Below the pieces are notes generated by a model that had not been told where the DNA came from, did no database searches, and saw only the letters and a list, made by a program, of their open reading frames with translations. A stretch of DNA of 64,000 bases, taken from assembly GCA_019925795.1 (NCBI GenBank), contig CM034300.1, forward strand, positions 53,798,873-53,862,872, in the 5' to 3' direction. The stretch's first letter is position 1. Every line of letters starts with the position of its first letter. The stretch is from Dendrobium chrysotoxum. Taxonomy: Eukaryota > Streptophyta > Magnoliopsida > Asparagales > Orchidaceae. This document shows positions 24,401 through 36,985 of this stretch, piece by piece. The position numbers and the translations under genes are program-made.

Positions 24401-25034
24401 ACTTCAAAAAATCACTAAATTTTATTTCTCACTCAAATTGGTCTTCTTGTGCTCATTGGAACCGGACTGATCTCAACTTTACTTTAAAATTATTTGCAAA
24501 TTATTGTAGCCATTATACAAAGAGTTATTAGGCTTTAAATCTCTAAGGTTTTTCCCTAGTTACTCCCAAAATAATGGTCCATTTGAGCTTAAATATGGGC
24601 AACAGGTACTAGGGCATGTATACTACATTCCCTAATTTTTATGAGCCACGGTGAGCAATGCATTTTTGGTGGTTGATTTTTTAATGTTTTGGGTCATGAT
24701 TTGACATAAAAATTCAAAAATTCATTTCACTTAAAATATATAAAATTAGGATTTGAAACTCATGTGGTTTTAATGTTTTATTATAATGGTTATATACACC
24801 ATATTATAAGCCTAAATGAATAGTAGAGACACCTAGAGAAAATAGTTTAGGAGACTGTCTAGAAAATTTAGAAAAATTCTAAGAAATTTTCTTTGCATCC
24901 AATAGGGATGAAACTTGACCATAGCACACTTAGTAACATGATTAACCAAATGAATTCATTTCATAGTAATTGGAACTCATTAAGACCCATAACTAACTAA
25001 TTTTAGAATTAGCCTTTATTTTATGGTTGATTTT
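21401..25034. other. Gene-free, LTR-like AT-rich DNA
   Basis: No supported gene. Two stretches about 165 bp apart (near 22195 and 22360) look like old direct copies ('acctgttgactagaggaaac' and 'acttgctaactgaaggagac'). Around 23160-23480 are several GGTCAA/TTGACC strings like those in the arrays at 38040 and 51880. A 68-codon frame (22771-22977) and a minus-strand 79-codon frame (23586-23825) look random. Confidence 0.45.
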
Positions 25035-26330
25035 CTTAAAAATCACAATAAATTTAAATTAAATCTAAAAAACATAAAATAAATTTCAAATTTTATAGAA
25101 TTAAATGCAGCACCAAAGAAAATTAAAAGTCCCATAAAAAACCTCCAAAATAAAAAGTAATATAAAAATATTAATTAATTAAATAAAATATTTAAAAAAA
25201 TAAAAATTCTAAATTGTTTTCAAACACTTGTAATAATCTTTAGGAGTCATTCCTAACATTTGCAAAGATTTCAAGAAGTTTGATGTTGATTTGGAGCTAA
25301 AATGACAAAATCCCTAATTACCTTCAATTAAGTAATTCATTTAAACTATCAAACTTTGAAAAATCACAACTAATTCCAGAAAAATCCAAATAATACAAAC
25401 TCAAAGGCATTGAACTTATAATTAGGTCTAATATTAATGAAAAATATTAACCTTGTAGAACATAAAACAAATTAAAAAGTCAAACATCAAGTCAAACCTC
25501 TTTAAGGGTATAATTAAAAATTCAATCAACTTGATCAAACTTTCAAAATTTTGGAGTAAGTCAATTTAATTAACTTAAAATCATTAATGAATTGATTGAA
25601 ATCAATAACCACAAGTTAAAATAAATTAAATAAAAAATAAGACTAATTAAATAATATGATAATTGCTGGATAACCCGGGCTTATGAGGCTATTATGTTAG
25701 CCCCAAGGAGAGAGAAATAAACCTCATGTCCCTAGTGTAAATAAAGGTAATTGCCACTAACCATAAATAGATAATTATTAAATTATTAATTAATTTAACC
25801 AATTTAAAATGAGTAAACTAAATCAAACATATATTAGGGATAATTAGTGGGTAACTTGGGCCTACGAGGCTCTTATGTTGGCCCAATAGAGGATAAAATA
25901 AACCTCACGACCTTGGTATAAATAATATAAATTATCATTTAATCTAAATAATTAATAATAAATCATAATAAACTGAAGCTTTCATAACCTTTAATTGATT
26001 CCATTCGGAGAGCAAAGGTGTATTGGATTGGAAAACTTAAGGAATAAAAAAGTTAATTCAAATTAAGGACTTTAAAAATTTAATAATTAATCGACTTCAA
26101 CATTTAAAACTCATTTTGAAATGAACATTAAGTCATTAAGACTTAAACTTAATTTAAACTTCCCTCATCCTAAAATAAACCAAAATTAAGTGTTAGAAAA
26201 TTTTGAATAACCAACTTAGGACATATTCAAACCACACAGATGATTACACTCAATGTAGTTTGCTTGTTAGGACAACCAACTCTAGTTTTGGGCTAGGTCA
26301 TTATTCTTTCATTTGTGTTCTCTATGATGT
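25035..26330 (+). repeat. LTR-like segment, sense copy of an inverted pair
   Basis: Diverged but collinear with the reverse complement of 35640-36985. Matching landmarks include AAACACTTG...AGTCATT.CTGACATTTG.AAAGATTTC, GAGGGCAAAG.TGTATTGGATTG and GTTTG.TTGTTAGGACAA.CAA. The minus-strand copy lies upstream of a gypsy primer site, so this is most likely an LTR of the same family in the opposite orientation. Confidence 0.6.
25659..26018 (+). repeat. 180-bp tandem duplication inside the LTR-like segment
   Basis: Two copies start at 25659 and 25839: GATAATTGCTGGATAACCCG and GATAATTAGTGGGTAACTTG, both continuing with GGCTTATGAGGCT-like and AAATAAACCTCA strings. The inverted relative at 36120-36240 has only one copy, so the duplication arose after the two LTRs separated. 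Confidence 0.7.
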
Positions 26331-26392
26331 GCTTAAAATTTTTTTGTGATGTGAAAATGATTTTTGATTTGTGAGTGAGTGTTGTTTGTTAT

Positions 26393-27720
26393 CTTTTCAT
26401 ATCATGAGTTTCATGAAATTTATGCTTTGATGCTTATGCAGCGATTGTTTATTTTTGCGATCTCTTATGGGCATTTTGATTTTTCTTAGGTTAGGAATGG
26501 TTTGCATGTTAACATAATTGTTTGTAGGTGCTCATGCTTATATAAGTCTATAAAAGGGGAATAATTGAAATACAAATTAATAAATATTTTTGTAGATGAT
26601 TTCATAGATTAGCCCCTTAAAAAAATTTAAAGCATAGCCAAGTTATTATGTTTTCTCAAAAGCAAGCACTTGATTATATAGATTGATTTTATATAAACTA
26701 CTTAGGATAACCTAAAGGGTGTATAGAGTGTTTTTATTTTTCTCAAATATAAATGTAATTTAAAAAGAGTTGTGAAAGTTAATTAAAGTGAAACATTTCT
26801 TACATCCAATTTAAAATCAAAAGAGGAAGATGACATCCCTTAGGGTAGAGTTCATTCCATTTGGAGCTCCAAATTTGGATCATTTGGGATCTAAAAAGGA
26901 AATAAACACCCCTTAAAGAGTGGAGTTTCTTTTCATTTAGAGATCCAAATCTAACGAATCCAAGAAGCCCAAAGAAGGAAGCTAAAGAAATGAAGACAAA
27001 AATACTTCACTTTAAAATAACTTGCATCATTTTATAGGATTAGAAACTAGGTGTTTATCGATAGTGCTCGACCTCCTATATATTCTATAAACCCTAATTT
27101 TATGGCCTCTAATTAATATTATTTTTTTGTTATTGGGTTTATAAGTTTTACTATTACCTTACTTATGTATTAGAAATTGCTTGCTTTATAGGTTTGTTTC
27201 TTACATACTCTATTTTAGCCTGGATTTTGTTAGGCTCTTAAGGATAAAAAAATTCTTCAACTTATAACAAAATAAAAGAAATTAGGCTCACATAGAAAGA
27301 TAAATGCTTTTAACAAGTAAGCTATAGCATGTTTGAGGTTCTCATGAATTCATACCTTTCTTCTCTCCTTGTTAAGTACCTCCCTGCCTGCTCGTAGTGG
27401 CAAACAACCTTACTTATTAGGGTGCAATTTTGCCTAAGGGATTTTATGCTCTTTAGGGAAAACCTTATTTTCTATGCCTAATTTTAAAAGTTAAAACATA
27501 TTATTTTGCTTAAAGAGTCAATCTGCATGCACTGTATTAGAAAAAAATGAAAGTTAATTAGAATTTTATGACATTATGAATAATTATACCATTCAAAAGT
27601 AAAGGGACAATTTAGAAAATTCTATATATATTGGCCTAAATTCTCAAAAACATAAATAACAGCCTACCCATCTTTAATGAGATCAGATTCATGATTTTAA
27701 AACACTTAGGTGGTTTAGCT
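26393..27720 (+). repeat. R1: 1.3-kb direct repeat (partner R2 at 39882-41249)
   Basis: Collinear with R2 from TTTTCAT..CATGAGTTTCAT to CTTAGGTGGTTTAGCT. Shared blocks include CTTAGGTTAGGAATGGT, ACTACTTAGGA.AACCT, ACATCCCTTAGGG, AAATCTAACG.ATCCAA and CATACCTTTCTTCT. By eye they are about 75-85% alike. There is no coding potential. The spacing (13.5 kb) and size fit the two LTRs of one large element or two solo LTRs of one family. Confidence 0.75.
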
Positions 27721-28199
27721 AGATTTCGAATCAAGGCCGATATAAGTCCAAGGTGTATTAGATAGGTCAGGCTACTATCCTATAGTGGCCAACTTTGATT
27801 TAGGCTTTAAGATAGACCTCAAAACTTAAGTCCTCAATATCAGGAATATAATCCAAAATATCTAATAAAATATCAACTCAAATATAAAGCTTCCTCCTCG
27901 ATAACCTTAAATCCCAATATAGGATAGATTGAGGTACTTCTGAATTATTTTACAATCTCATAGTAGTTCCTATTCCTCATCCTTAGGCCTCAAAAATAAG
28001 TGCTAAAAATTTGATCCAATCCCATTTACAAATCTAACATCTCTCCATTCATATCACTCCTTAAAAAATCACAATAAAATATCTACCATTATTTTAGCTG
28101 AGAGTATTTGTAGAAAATTTAATTTTCCTACGATATAATTAACCATAAAGGCTTAGCTTTATGGGAAACATAAGATCCCAGATTTTAAAAAAAACCTTA
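27721..28199. other. Short gene-free gap between R1 and copia C1
   Basis: AT-rich, with no ORF and no primer-site match directly after R1. If R1 were a 5' LTR, a primer site would be expected here; I see none. Confidence 0.5.
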
Positions 28200-28204
28200 T
28201 TTTG

Positions 28205-30903
28205 TTTATCTCCTAAATAGAAGGTGGGAAATTATTTTAAATGGTAAAATTCTTTTAGAAGGTAAGAGAATTGATAATGTTTACGTGCTTAATTTATTCT
28301 ATATTAATATTTCTAAAAATTTATGATGTCTAAAAGCTGTTGTTGATAAATCATGGTAATGGCATAGGCGACTATGCCATGAAAGTATGAAAACACTTAG
28401 AAAAATTACTCAAAAGTACCTAGTTAGAGGCATACCCAAGCTAGACTTCTCTATGGATCATCTCTGTGATGCCTACCAATTTGGAAAGCAAACTAGGTCA
28501 TCCTTCACTCCATTAAGGATATCACCATGACTAAACCACTAGAGATCTTGCATATGGATTTGTTTGGTCATGTTAGTATAGCTAACTTAGGTGGTTAGAG
28601 CTTTGGATTTGTGATAGTGAAATATTTCTCTAGATTCACTTGGGTTAAATTTTTAGCACATAAAAGTGAGTCTTTTGATGAGTTTAAAGTATTCACCACT
28701 TGGATTCAAAGGTAACTATGAGTTTTGATTTGTATAATTCATAGTGATCATTGTGGAGAATTTAAAAATGATAAATTTAAATTATTTTGCAAAGAGTCAG
28801 GAATTGATCATAATTTTTATGTCCTTAGGACCCCGTAGCAAAATGGAATAGATGAAAGGAAAAATAGGAAACTAGTAGAGGCTGCAAGGGAAATATTAGT
28901 TGAGTACACACTATCTAGATATTTTATAATAGAAGTAGTGAATATTGCTTGTTATATGCTAACTAGGGTGAATATTGGATCTAAGATAAATAAGACGCCT
29001 TATGAGTTGCTTAAGGGTAGGACACCTAAACTTTCTCATTTGCATGTCTTTGGGTGTAAGTGTTTTATCCTTATCAATGGTAAATCACCTAAAGAAAAGA
29101 TTGATTCAAAATCTAGTAAAGGAGTCTTCTTAGGTTATTAAGTTATCCCTCATATGGTAAAGCCTGTAGGGTCTTCAACAAAATCCTATAGGGTCGTCAA
29201 CAAAAGAACCTTAGCAAAGAAATCCACCCATGTTGTATTTGATGAATCAGATAAACTTATTGGGCCTAGGTTAGAAGAAGATGAGGAGGTTAAAATTTCC
29301 AATGGAGTAGAGGTTGTTGACCTAAGTTATAGAGATAAACCTTAGAATCCATAAGGGTTAGAACTAGGCAAGGACTTAGGAAGGAGGTTAGTCATGCTAC
29401 AATTATCTCTATGGTAGAACCAATAAATATAGATCATGCCCTAACAGATGAGTTTTGGATTCTAGCTATGCAAAAAGAGTTAAACCAATTGATTAGAAAT
29501 TATGTATGGGAGTTGGTTAGCAGACTTAAGGATAAGAGTGTAGTAGGCACCAAATGAGTATTCCAGAATAAGTTGAATGACATGGGGGTAGTAATCAGGA
29601 ATAAGGCTAGATTAGTGGCCAAGAGATATAGTCAAATAGAAGGTATTAATTTTGAGGATACTTTTACCCTTATAGCTAGATTAGAAGCCATTAGAGTACT
29701 ACTAGCTTTTGCATACTTTAAAGGGTTTAAGTTATATCAGATGGATGGAAAGTACATTTCTAAATGGGGTTATTAAAGAAGAGGCCTATATAGATCAGCC
29801 CTTAAGTTTTAAGAAATTTTCTTTTCCAACCATGTCTACAAACTTAAAAAAGGCCTTATATGGGTTGAAACAAGCACATAGGGCATGGTTTGAAAAGCTT
29901 AGTACATTTCTCTTAGAAAAATCATTTTTTAAAGGTAGTGCATACACCACTCTATTCATTAAGAAATTAGGAGAAAATATTCTCATAGTTTAAATCTATG
30001 TAGATGATATACTATTTGGATCCACAAATGAAAATCTTTGTGATGAATTTTTAGAAACTATGAGTAGAGAATTTAGAATGAGCATGATGGGAGAGCTAAC
30101 ATATTTCCTTGGACTCAGTGTAAAACAAAGAGAAGATGGCACATTCCTCAGTAAAAAAAATATGTTAAGGAGATCTTAAAGAAACTAAACATGGAAGGTG
30201 CTAAAAGGATAAATACACTAATGAGTTGGACTATTCAACTAAACAAAGATTTAGATAGAAAATAAATAGATCAGAAAAAGTATAGGGGGATAATAGGATC
30301 ACTTTTTTATTAGACTTCTAGCAGACCTGATATAGTGCTTAGTATTTGTCTACGTTCTAGATTCCAAGCCGACCCTAAAGAATCCCACGTCATATTCGTT
30401 AAGAAAATATTGAGGTATCTTATAGGCACCTAAAACATAGGCATCTTGTAACTCATATACAACACCAATTTTAAAATCATAGGATATTAAGATTCAAACT
30501 TCACAGGGTGCAGGGTAGATAGGAAAATCACATCTATTACCTGCCAATTATAAGATAATCTTTAGTTTCCTTGTCTAGCAGAAAGTAAAACTCAATAGCT
30601 TGATCCACCATTAAAGTGAAATATATAGCTATAGCAAGTTGTGTTGCCCAATTCTTATGGCTGAAGCAACAGATCCTTAATTTTGGACTCTCTGTTGGAA
30701 TAATCTCTATAATGTGTGATAACACTAGTGCAATTTATATTTCTAAAAATCCAATTCAACATTCCTGCATAAAGCATATTGACATTCCATATCACGTTAT
30801 TAGGGATCATAATGTAGAAATAGAGAATCAATTGGAAGATATTTTCACCAAACCCCTGAATTTTGGCACCTTAACTGCACTTAGGACTACTAAGTGTCCT
30901 TAA
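28205..30903 (+). pseudogene. C1 pol relic: GAG-pre-integrase, integrase, RT, RNase H
   Basis: Read across frames: HRRLCHESMKTLRKITQK and DAYQFGKQTRSSF (gag-pre-integrase with the zinc-finger His and a Cys-to-Tyr change); a decayed integrase core; NKTPYELLKGRTPKLSHLHV and a GVFLGY block (28938-29141); RT beginning VGTK*VFQNKLND, where a Trp codon has become TGA; KARLVAKRYSQIEGINFEDTF; the active site YVDD at 29997-30008; MGELTYFLGLSVKQ; RNase H with SRPDIVLSICL and CDNTSAIYISKNPIQHS; and an end near DIFTKPL. Every domain contains stops or shifts. Confidence 0.85.
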
Positions 30904-31106
30904 TATAAATGCTTAGGAAAATCAGGGTAGAGGTAAACTAAAGATGTGAGTGTATTCTTTTGCTTTCATGTTTGTGTTTATTTCTGTGAAATGAATATGT
31001 TTATTTTGTCTTTAATATGTATTATATTGTTCATTTTTATAGCTTATTTGTAGAAGCTTCCCTAATCATCAAACACTAAATCTAAAAAAAATCACAATCA
31101 TATTGT

Positions 31107-31330
31107 ATGATCCACTTTATACTATACAATTAACACAAAACTCAAAATCTTCACCATCCTTGAAATCAATGGCCCAAATTAGACCAATTATTAGTGTCTG
31201 CAATATACAAACACATGTTCATACTGTATGATACATGTGTCAGTTGCCATTGAATGAATTAAATAAGTTGGTATAAAATTAAATAAGCTTTTGTATTGTA
31301 CGAACACTTGTTCATACTGTAGTATCACTT
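31107..31330 (+). promoter_or_regulatory. C1 palindromic cluster after pol
   Basis: Repeated near-palindromes of the GTAC/GTAT type (catattgtatgatcc, gttcatactgtatgatac, gtattgtacgaac, gttcatactgtagtatc). Position and wording match the C3 cluster at 60424-60796. No accessory ORF remains downstream. Confidence 0.6.
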
Positions 31331-31490
31331 TAATCAAAGGTTGCACCAAATAACTCCTTAAGGTGAACATTTTTATGAAGAAGATCCAATATGATTTTGA
31401 TCCTATTATATAATTTGAGTAATGATTACGCTAAATGATTCTTGTGCATGACTAGTGTAGTTGATGTGGCAACCATTTTACGATGCCAAA

Positions 31491-31648
31491 TGTTTTCTCC
31501 GTCTGTTAATTAAACTGGTTAACTTGCCAATTTTAACCTCCTTCTATCAATATGAGGAGATGACTCAAATGTTTTCTCCATCTGTTAATCAAACTGGTTG
31601 ACTTGCCAATTTTAACCTCCTTCTATCAATATGAGGAGATGAATCTTA
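31491..31648. repeat. 79-bp tandem duplication
   Basis: Two copies (start 31491 and 31570) differ at only a few positions: GTTTTCTCC.TCTGTTAAT.AA followed by GCCAATTTTAACCTCC. The near-identity marks a recent duplication inside old sequence. Confidence 0.9.
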
Positions 31649-31998
31649 ACCTTGCAGCTATTGCTGATCAACTCTTAATGGATATCAATCCAAAGAATGA
31701 ACAGAGATTCTCACTAGAATATCTCTATATTGGATTGAAGATGGAGAGAAATAGGATTATATCCTCAATGAGCTAATGCTGCATATCCCAAAGATTTGAC
31801 GGGAGTATACTGACCTTGATTATTTGCTAAAATTATTTGCTGATTGACATGTAATAATTTTCTTGATTATGATTGATGATCTGTAGTAGCAACTAGTCGA
31901 CTAGGACCTACTTCTTGGAACTATACTCTTTTCTTAATAGGAGGACATTTCTCACTCTCTTCTAGAGTGTGTTTGCACACCAATGGGTATAACATCCT

Positions 31999-32526
31999 TT
32001 ATACTTTAAGAAATTTAATTTTTGACTGCCCATAACCAATGGCACAGTAATGGATCAACTCTTTCAGTAAAGATTTGAGCTTCCTTTTCCTTTCAGGTAA
32101 GGAAGGTAAAATAGGATTCTCACAGAAAGGAGTACCTAGGGAATTTGCTATCCGAACTTGATTCTCTTCTCCAACAATAGTAGACAATGAATGAAAGTGA
32201 TTCAGACTTGACACAGAAGACTTATATAGAACTTTATATTCTTTAACTACCATTTCTTCTCACTTTAGTTTAGCTACTTCAGCTGCGGCATACATCAGGT
32301 TATTTTCTTCAGTCATTTTAGCTCTCTCAACCCTTTGCCTTAGATGGCGGTTCTTGTTCCTTCTCTGAGTTTTAGTAATCTCTAGAATAGCAGAAGACGA
32401 CCCCATCTCAAACTTACTCAGAAAAGGGAATCTAGGAATAATAGCATATTTTCCCTTCTGATTAGCAAACATCCTTGGAAAAGACAAATGAGAAAATACT
32501 AAGTGTTTAGGAGCTTTCATGGTCAC
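31999..32526 (-). pseudogene. First ORF of antisense gypsy element, family not recognised
   Basis: Two minus-strand frames, 32526-32260 and 32253-31999, are in the same frame and separated by a single TGA, giving about 175 codons. The protein starts MTMKAPKHLVFSHLSF, has a basic stretch (KTQRRNKNRHLRQRVERAK), a likely helical segment (MTEENNLMYAAAEVAKLK, then EEMVVKEYKVLYKS) and a leucine-rich end (KSLLKELIHYCAIGYG). A stop follows, after which reading continues weakly. It begins about 1.5 kb downstream, on the minus strand, of the primer site at 34024-34041, where gag or ORF1 of a Tat/Ogre-like gypsy element is expected. I do not recognise the domain. Confidence 0.5.
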
Positions 32527-33229
32527 TACAGACCCACCATAAGTACAATATTAACAGCTATAATAGGCACATATTCAAACTTGATCACATCAAATTATGG
32601 TCCAATGAAGGTGAACTTAACATTCTTTATCGATCAAAATAGGATCACTGTTGCATTAGTAGATGGTCCTTGATTGATAATCATGTTTACATTGTCAGAG
32701 AAAGAGAAGATCAACTTCCAAGACATTATTTCTATAATTGACCACAATTGTATATCAATCTTCAAATTTCATTAACCCTTAAGTAGGATATAAATCTAAA
32801 GAATATAATGAGTAAAGCTTACTGAATCCCCAAGGCATGATTAAACTGAAGCTGATCTAATTTTTTTAGACTTTTAAATGTTCATTCATTATAGACTTGG
32901 ACCCAACCCATGGAAACATAGAGTAGAGAGATGTTTGAAATTAAAATTAAGATTTGATTTTGACAAATTGAGATGAATTCAGTCTAAATGACTTTGAGTT
33001 GGAGAAGGAGTGATTGAAGTTTGATTTGAATTAAGATTTTAGAAAAGCATTGAAGAAGAACCCTTGTCCAAAGACATTTAGATGTAGATGATAAAAAGAG
33101 ACATGGATTAGATTTGAATTTTGATTTAGACGATGATATCAATGAAAGAACTTTATACAAGAGAGAGGTTGAAATTTAGAATGTATAATCTAAAGCCTAG
33201 AGTTAACATCCCATGCAAGACTATAAAAA

Positions 33230-33735
33230 TGCAAAAATGCAAAACTATAAACATGCAAAAATATAAGACTACAAATGTGCAGCACCCCTACCAGGTCCTA
33301 GGACAAAATTAGTGTTTCAATTGGACTAGTCCGCTTGGCTTTCAAAATGAACCAAGTAACCATAGGATACACTAACTTTCATAAGCGTAGACTGAATTCT
33401 TGAAATTTAAATAAACATACAATGTACATACAAATATAAGACTATAAATAGGCAGCACCCATACCTACTTAGGACCAAATCAATATTCTGATGGACTAGT
33501 AAACTTAGTTTTTTAGGACAAAACTAAGTAACCATGGGATACACTTACTTGCATAAGCATAGACTCAATACTTGAAATTTAAATAAACATATAACTGCAC
33601 ATCCAAATGCAAGACCATAAATGGGCAAAACCTCTACTAGACCTAAGACTGATTTGGTATTTCGGTTAGCCTAGTCCGCTTAGTTTTTAGGATGAAACCA
33701 AGTAACCATGGGATATGATAGCTCATGTAACTATA
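33230..33735 (-). repeat. About 171-bp tandem repeat, three copies, in gypsy leader
   Basis: Copies start near 33271, 33443 and 33614, the last partial. Each has GGCAGCACCC-CTACC...CCTAGGAC, GACTAGT.CGCTT, AACCAAGTAACCATGGGATA and CTTGAAATTTAAATAAACAT. They lie between the primer site and the first ORF of the antisense element, that is, in its untranslated leader. Confidence 0.85.
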
Positions 33736-34023
33736 TACACAAATATAAATAAACATGCATGTATGATAGACTAAACAAAGCATGCATATATAAGGTTGAG
33801 CTGGGTAGACATAATAGGGATATACAAAATAGGAATATACCTCACTATACAAAACTATACAAAGCATGCATAAACATACAAGACTGAACTGAACATGCAT
33901 GTATATGACTGAAATTTAAATACAAATGTATATACATGCAATCTAGTAGCACAAGCATTTAGTTAAATTTATAAGTATTTTAGAAAAAAATTTATTTTCA
34001 CTAAAGATGGAGAGAGAATTCAA

Positions 34024-34041
34024 TCCCCAGCAGAGTCGCCA
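34024..34041 (-). other. Gypsy primer-binding site
   Basis: The minus strand reads TGGCGACTCTGCTGGGGA preceded by a T run, a primer site and leader string typical of plant Tat/Ogre-type Ty3/gypsy elements. It fixes the orientation: LTR to the right, internal region to the left. Confidence 0.75.
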
Positions 34042-34191
34042 AAAAAATCTATGGATAAATTTTCCTCATTATACCACACAAAATTTACTTTGAACTATAT
34101 TTAGGTTTCTTTAGTTAAATCTAAATAGATTGATAGTATCATCCTAAAGGACAGACTAATGTCTCATTTTCATGGCCAAAAATGGAATAGG

Positions 34192-34570
34192 GAATATTTA
34201 ATTCACCACACCTGATAAAAAGAATATTCAGCTATCATTTTAATTATGAAATTAAATCAATGAATATATTTTCATAATCAAAACTACATAATAAATATTC
34301 AATTCATCCCAAAGGATAAACAGAATATTCACTTATCATTTTAAACAAGAAAGTATATTAATGAATTTATTTTCGTAATCACTCTATGTAAAGAATATTC
34401 AATTCATCCCTAAGGATAAAAGGAATATTCATTTATTATTTAATCATGAAATTAAATTTACCTATTTATTTTCATAATCAAATAAATAAAGAAAATTCAA
34501 ATTACCCCTAAGGATAAAATATATTCACTTATCTTTTGATTATGAAATTAAACCAATCTTTAAAGTTTAG
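34192..34570 (-). repeat. Four 102-bp tandem repeats in gypsy LTR
   Basis: Copies start near 34192, 34293, 34393 and 34494. Each has GAATATTCAATTCATCCC, AAGGATAAA, ATTCACTTATCATTT and ATTTTCATAATCA. The spacing is very regular (101-102 bp). Confidence 0.88.
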
Positions 34571-35286
34571 GTCAGCATCCATAAACCTTTCCCCTATATT
34601 AGGAAGAAACTAAGATAAGGTTTATTTTATTCTAGATTCTAGACTCCCTATAGGGATAAGCCCCTATAGTTAATTACATTCCCTAAGAGAATACTCTTGA
34701 TTAAAGACTAAGGATTTTCAAAAACATATAGATTTAAAAAAATGATTATGCTAATAAGATTTTAATGTACAGGCTTTAGATTATAAATTCTAGAGTTGCA
34801 TTTGGATTTAAGATTTAGATTTTGAAAGAATAGAATATAACTAAAATGTGTAAAGACTGAGGGGGTGTATATAATCTGGGATTAAACTTGCCTTGAGTGA
34901 GCTGCCAAATAACAATCATATGTACAATCAATCGCCATATAAATGCAAGATTATATAGGCTCTACCCTAAAAATAAAGGAATTATTGTTCATAAAACTTT
35001 ATACTCATGACTTTATAATAAGTATAAGATTGCATAATGAAGTGATGCACAAATCACAATGTAAATAAAAAACTTTTATTCATTTATAATCTCATAGTAT
35101 AACCCAGGATTTGTTGTAAATAATATGTGGCCAAGCTCCACCAATAATAAGCTTGGATTTTTACTCCAATATAAAGTAGATTTGAATATAATAATTTTTT
35201 TAGGACTAAAATCTTTTGAATATTGGATCTTCTATAGTATTTCGAACGATCATGATCTTCCAAATAAGAAGAATCATTTTCTTATG

Positions 35287-35288
<2 letters not shown>

Positions 35289-35363
<75 letters not shown>
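35289..35363. repeat. (AT)37 microsatellite
   Basis: Uninterrupted AT run of 75 bp. Translation gives a meaningless Y-I repeat. Confidence 0.97.
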
Positions 35364-35364
<1 letters not shown>

Positions 35365-36985
35365 CTCTTCTATAGTATTTCATTTTTAGTCTTTTACAAC
35401 TTCACACTATATAACTTAATCTAGCTATACAAAGATCTAAAATATTTACATCATTGCTTTTATAATTTCCTTTTATTATTTTCTAGGTATATTCTACTTT
35501 GCAGGAATATAAAAGTGAACAATTATAAAAATGCACATATAAAATGGTGAAGTGTGAGCAGTTATATATTCAAATTTTTAAATTGAAAAAAAAATTCATG
35601 GCTATGAATTTCACACCAATCTCTTGTGCACTAACACAAAGTAAATATGATATAGGCCAGAATTGATTGTCCTAACAAACCATTTAAGTGTGTGTAGAAG
35701 GTAATGTGGCTTGGATAGTTCCTAGGTTTTATTAGTTTAAGATTGTGTATAATTGATTTTATTTATTTAAGGTCCTTAAGTGTGGTTTGAAATTATGTAT
35801 TTAATGATTTATACATTTTAAATTTTATTTGTTATAATTGTTAATTTTAGATTTTATAGAACATAGTGCTCGACAATTCTAAGTGCTAGAAGCTATTGAT
35901 CAGAAAGTTTTAAGCTCATATTTATAATGCCACCAATCCTCCAAAATTGTGGTAGATGGATATCATAGAGTCCTTCATTTTGATTAAGTGTTTTGATTCT
36001 TAAAGCTTCTCAATCCAATACAACTTTGCCCTCCTAAAAGGAATCAAACACAAGGGTATAAAAGCTATATCATCTAAATATTTTATTATTAAATTGTAAA
36101 ATAATTTAATTTAATTAATTTTAATATTTATATTATGTCAAATTCATTCCTGGAGTTGTCATTATGAGCATAAGGACTAAGGCCTCCTCGGAACATGTAG
36201 CCCTACAGCTGTAGATAGTCCAGCCTAGAAACTTTATTAACTAAGTGTTAGTTAGTTATTTTATTTTTGTTATCTGATTTAAATCATTAGCTTACTCGCT
36301 TATTGAAATCTTGATGATTTATTTATTTTTCATATTTTATTGAATATTTTAATGTATTTAATATGTGGTCAATTTCTTAACTTTTTAATTTGCATTGGTT
36401 TCTAGAATTTTTATATTTTTCATAAATACTAGATCTGATTATGAGTTTATTAGATTTGGATTTTATAGAATTAGTTATAAATTTTACAACTTTAGTATAT
36501 TTTAATGTGAATTAAATTTGACCAAATAATTGATTTTTTGATTTACAGTGATTTTTACAATTTTATATTTTCATAAGTATTAAACTTAGATATGAGTAAA
36601 ATGCAATTACATTTGTTGGATTTGTTTTTTTTCTAGAATTAGTTATAGATTTTTAAAGTTTGGTGAAAATTTGTTTTCATTTAATTATTTAATTAGAAGC
36701 ATTTTCTTATGTTTGCACCAAATCAGCTCCAATCCTGTAGAAATCTTTCCCAAATGTCAGAAATGACTTCTAGAAGTGATTTCAAGTGTTTAAAATTATT
36801 TTGGTAATTTTATATATTTTTAATTATTTATTTTAATTAAAATATGATATTTTTTAATTTTTAAAAAAATTTTATTTTAAATGAACTTTATAGAGCTTCT
36901 ATTTTTCATATGTTAAGCTGTTAATTTTGATCATTTTAATATTCTATATATAATTTTTTTTAATTTATTATTAATTTATTGTGAA

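Larger units (their letters stand above)
28200..31450 (+). mobile_element. C1: Ty1-copia SIRE-like relic, truncated both ends
   Basis: Runs from the gag-pre-integrase region through integrase, RT and RNase H (28205-30903), then about 430 bp of post-pol sequence with palindromic CATACTGTATGATAC-type strings as in C3. It has no LTR, primer site, gag or accessory ORF. It is the most decayed of the three copia elements. At about 31480 it gives way to antisense gypsy sequence. Confidence 0.85.
34045..36985 (-). mobile_element. Antisense gypsy LTR (long, with internal arrays)
   Basis: No ORF. This is the LTR upstream (minus strand) of the primer site. It contains four 102-bp repeats, a long AT microsatellite and a 1.3-kb segment (35640-36985) homologous to the inverted copy at 25035-26330. 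The outer end was not identified, so the right limit is only where that homology stops. Confidence 0.55.

Noticed and set aside
33643..33900. Minus-strand Tyr/Cys-rich 85-codon membrane-like frame
   Set aside because: It reads through tandem-repeat leader DNA of the gypsy element (ATGCATGTATA-type strings) and has no family match.
35125..35364. 79-codon open frame with Y-I repeat
   Set aside because: The second half is translation of the (AT)37 microsatellite.
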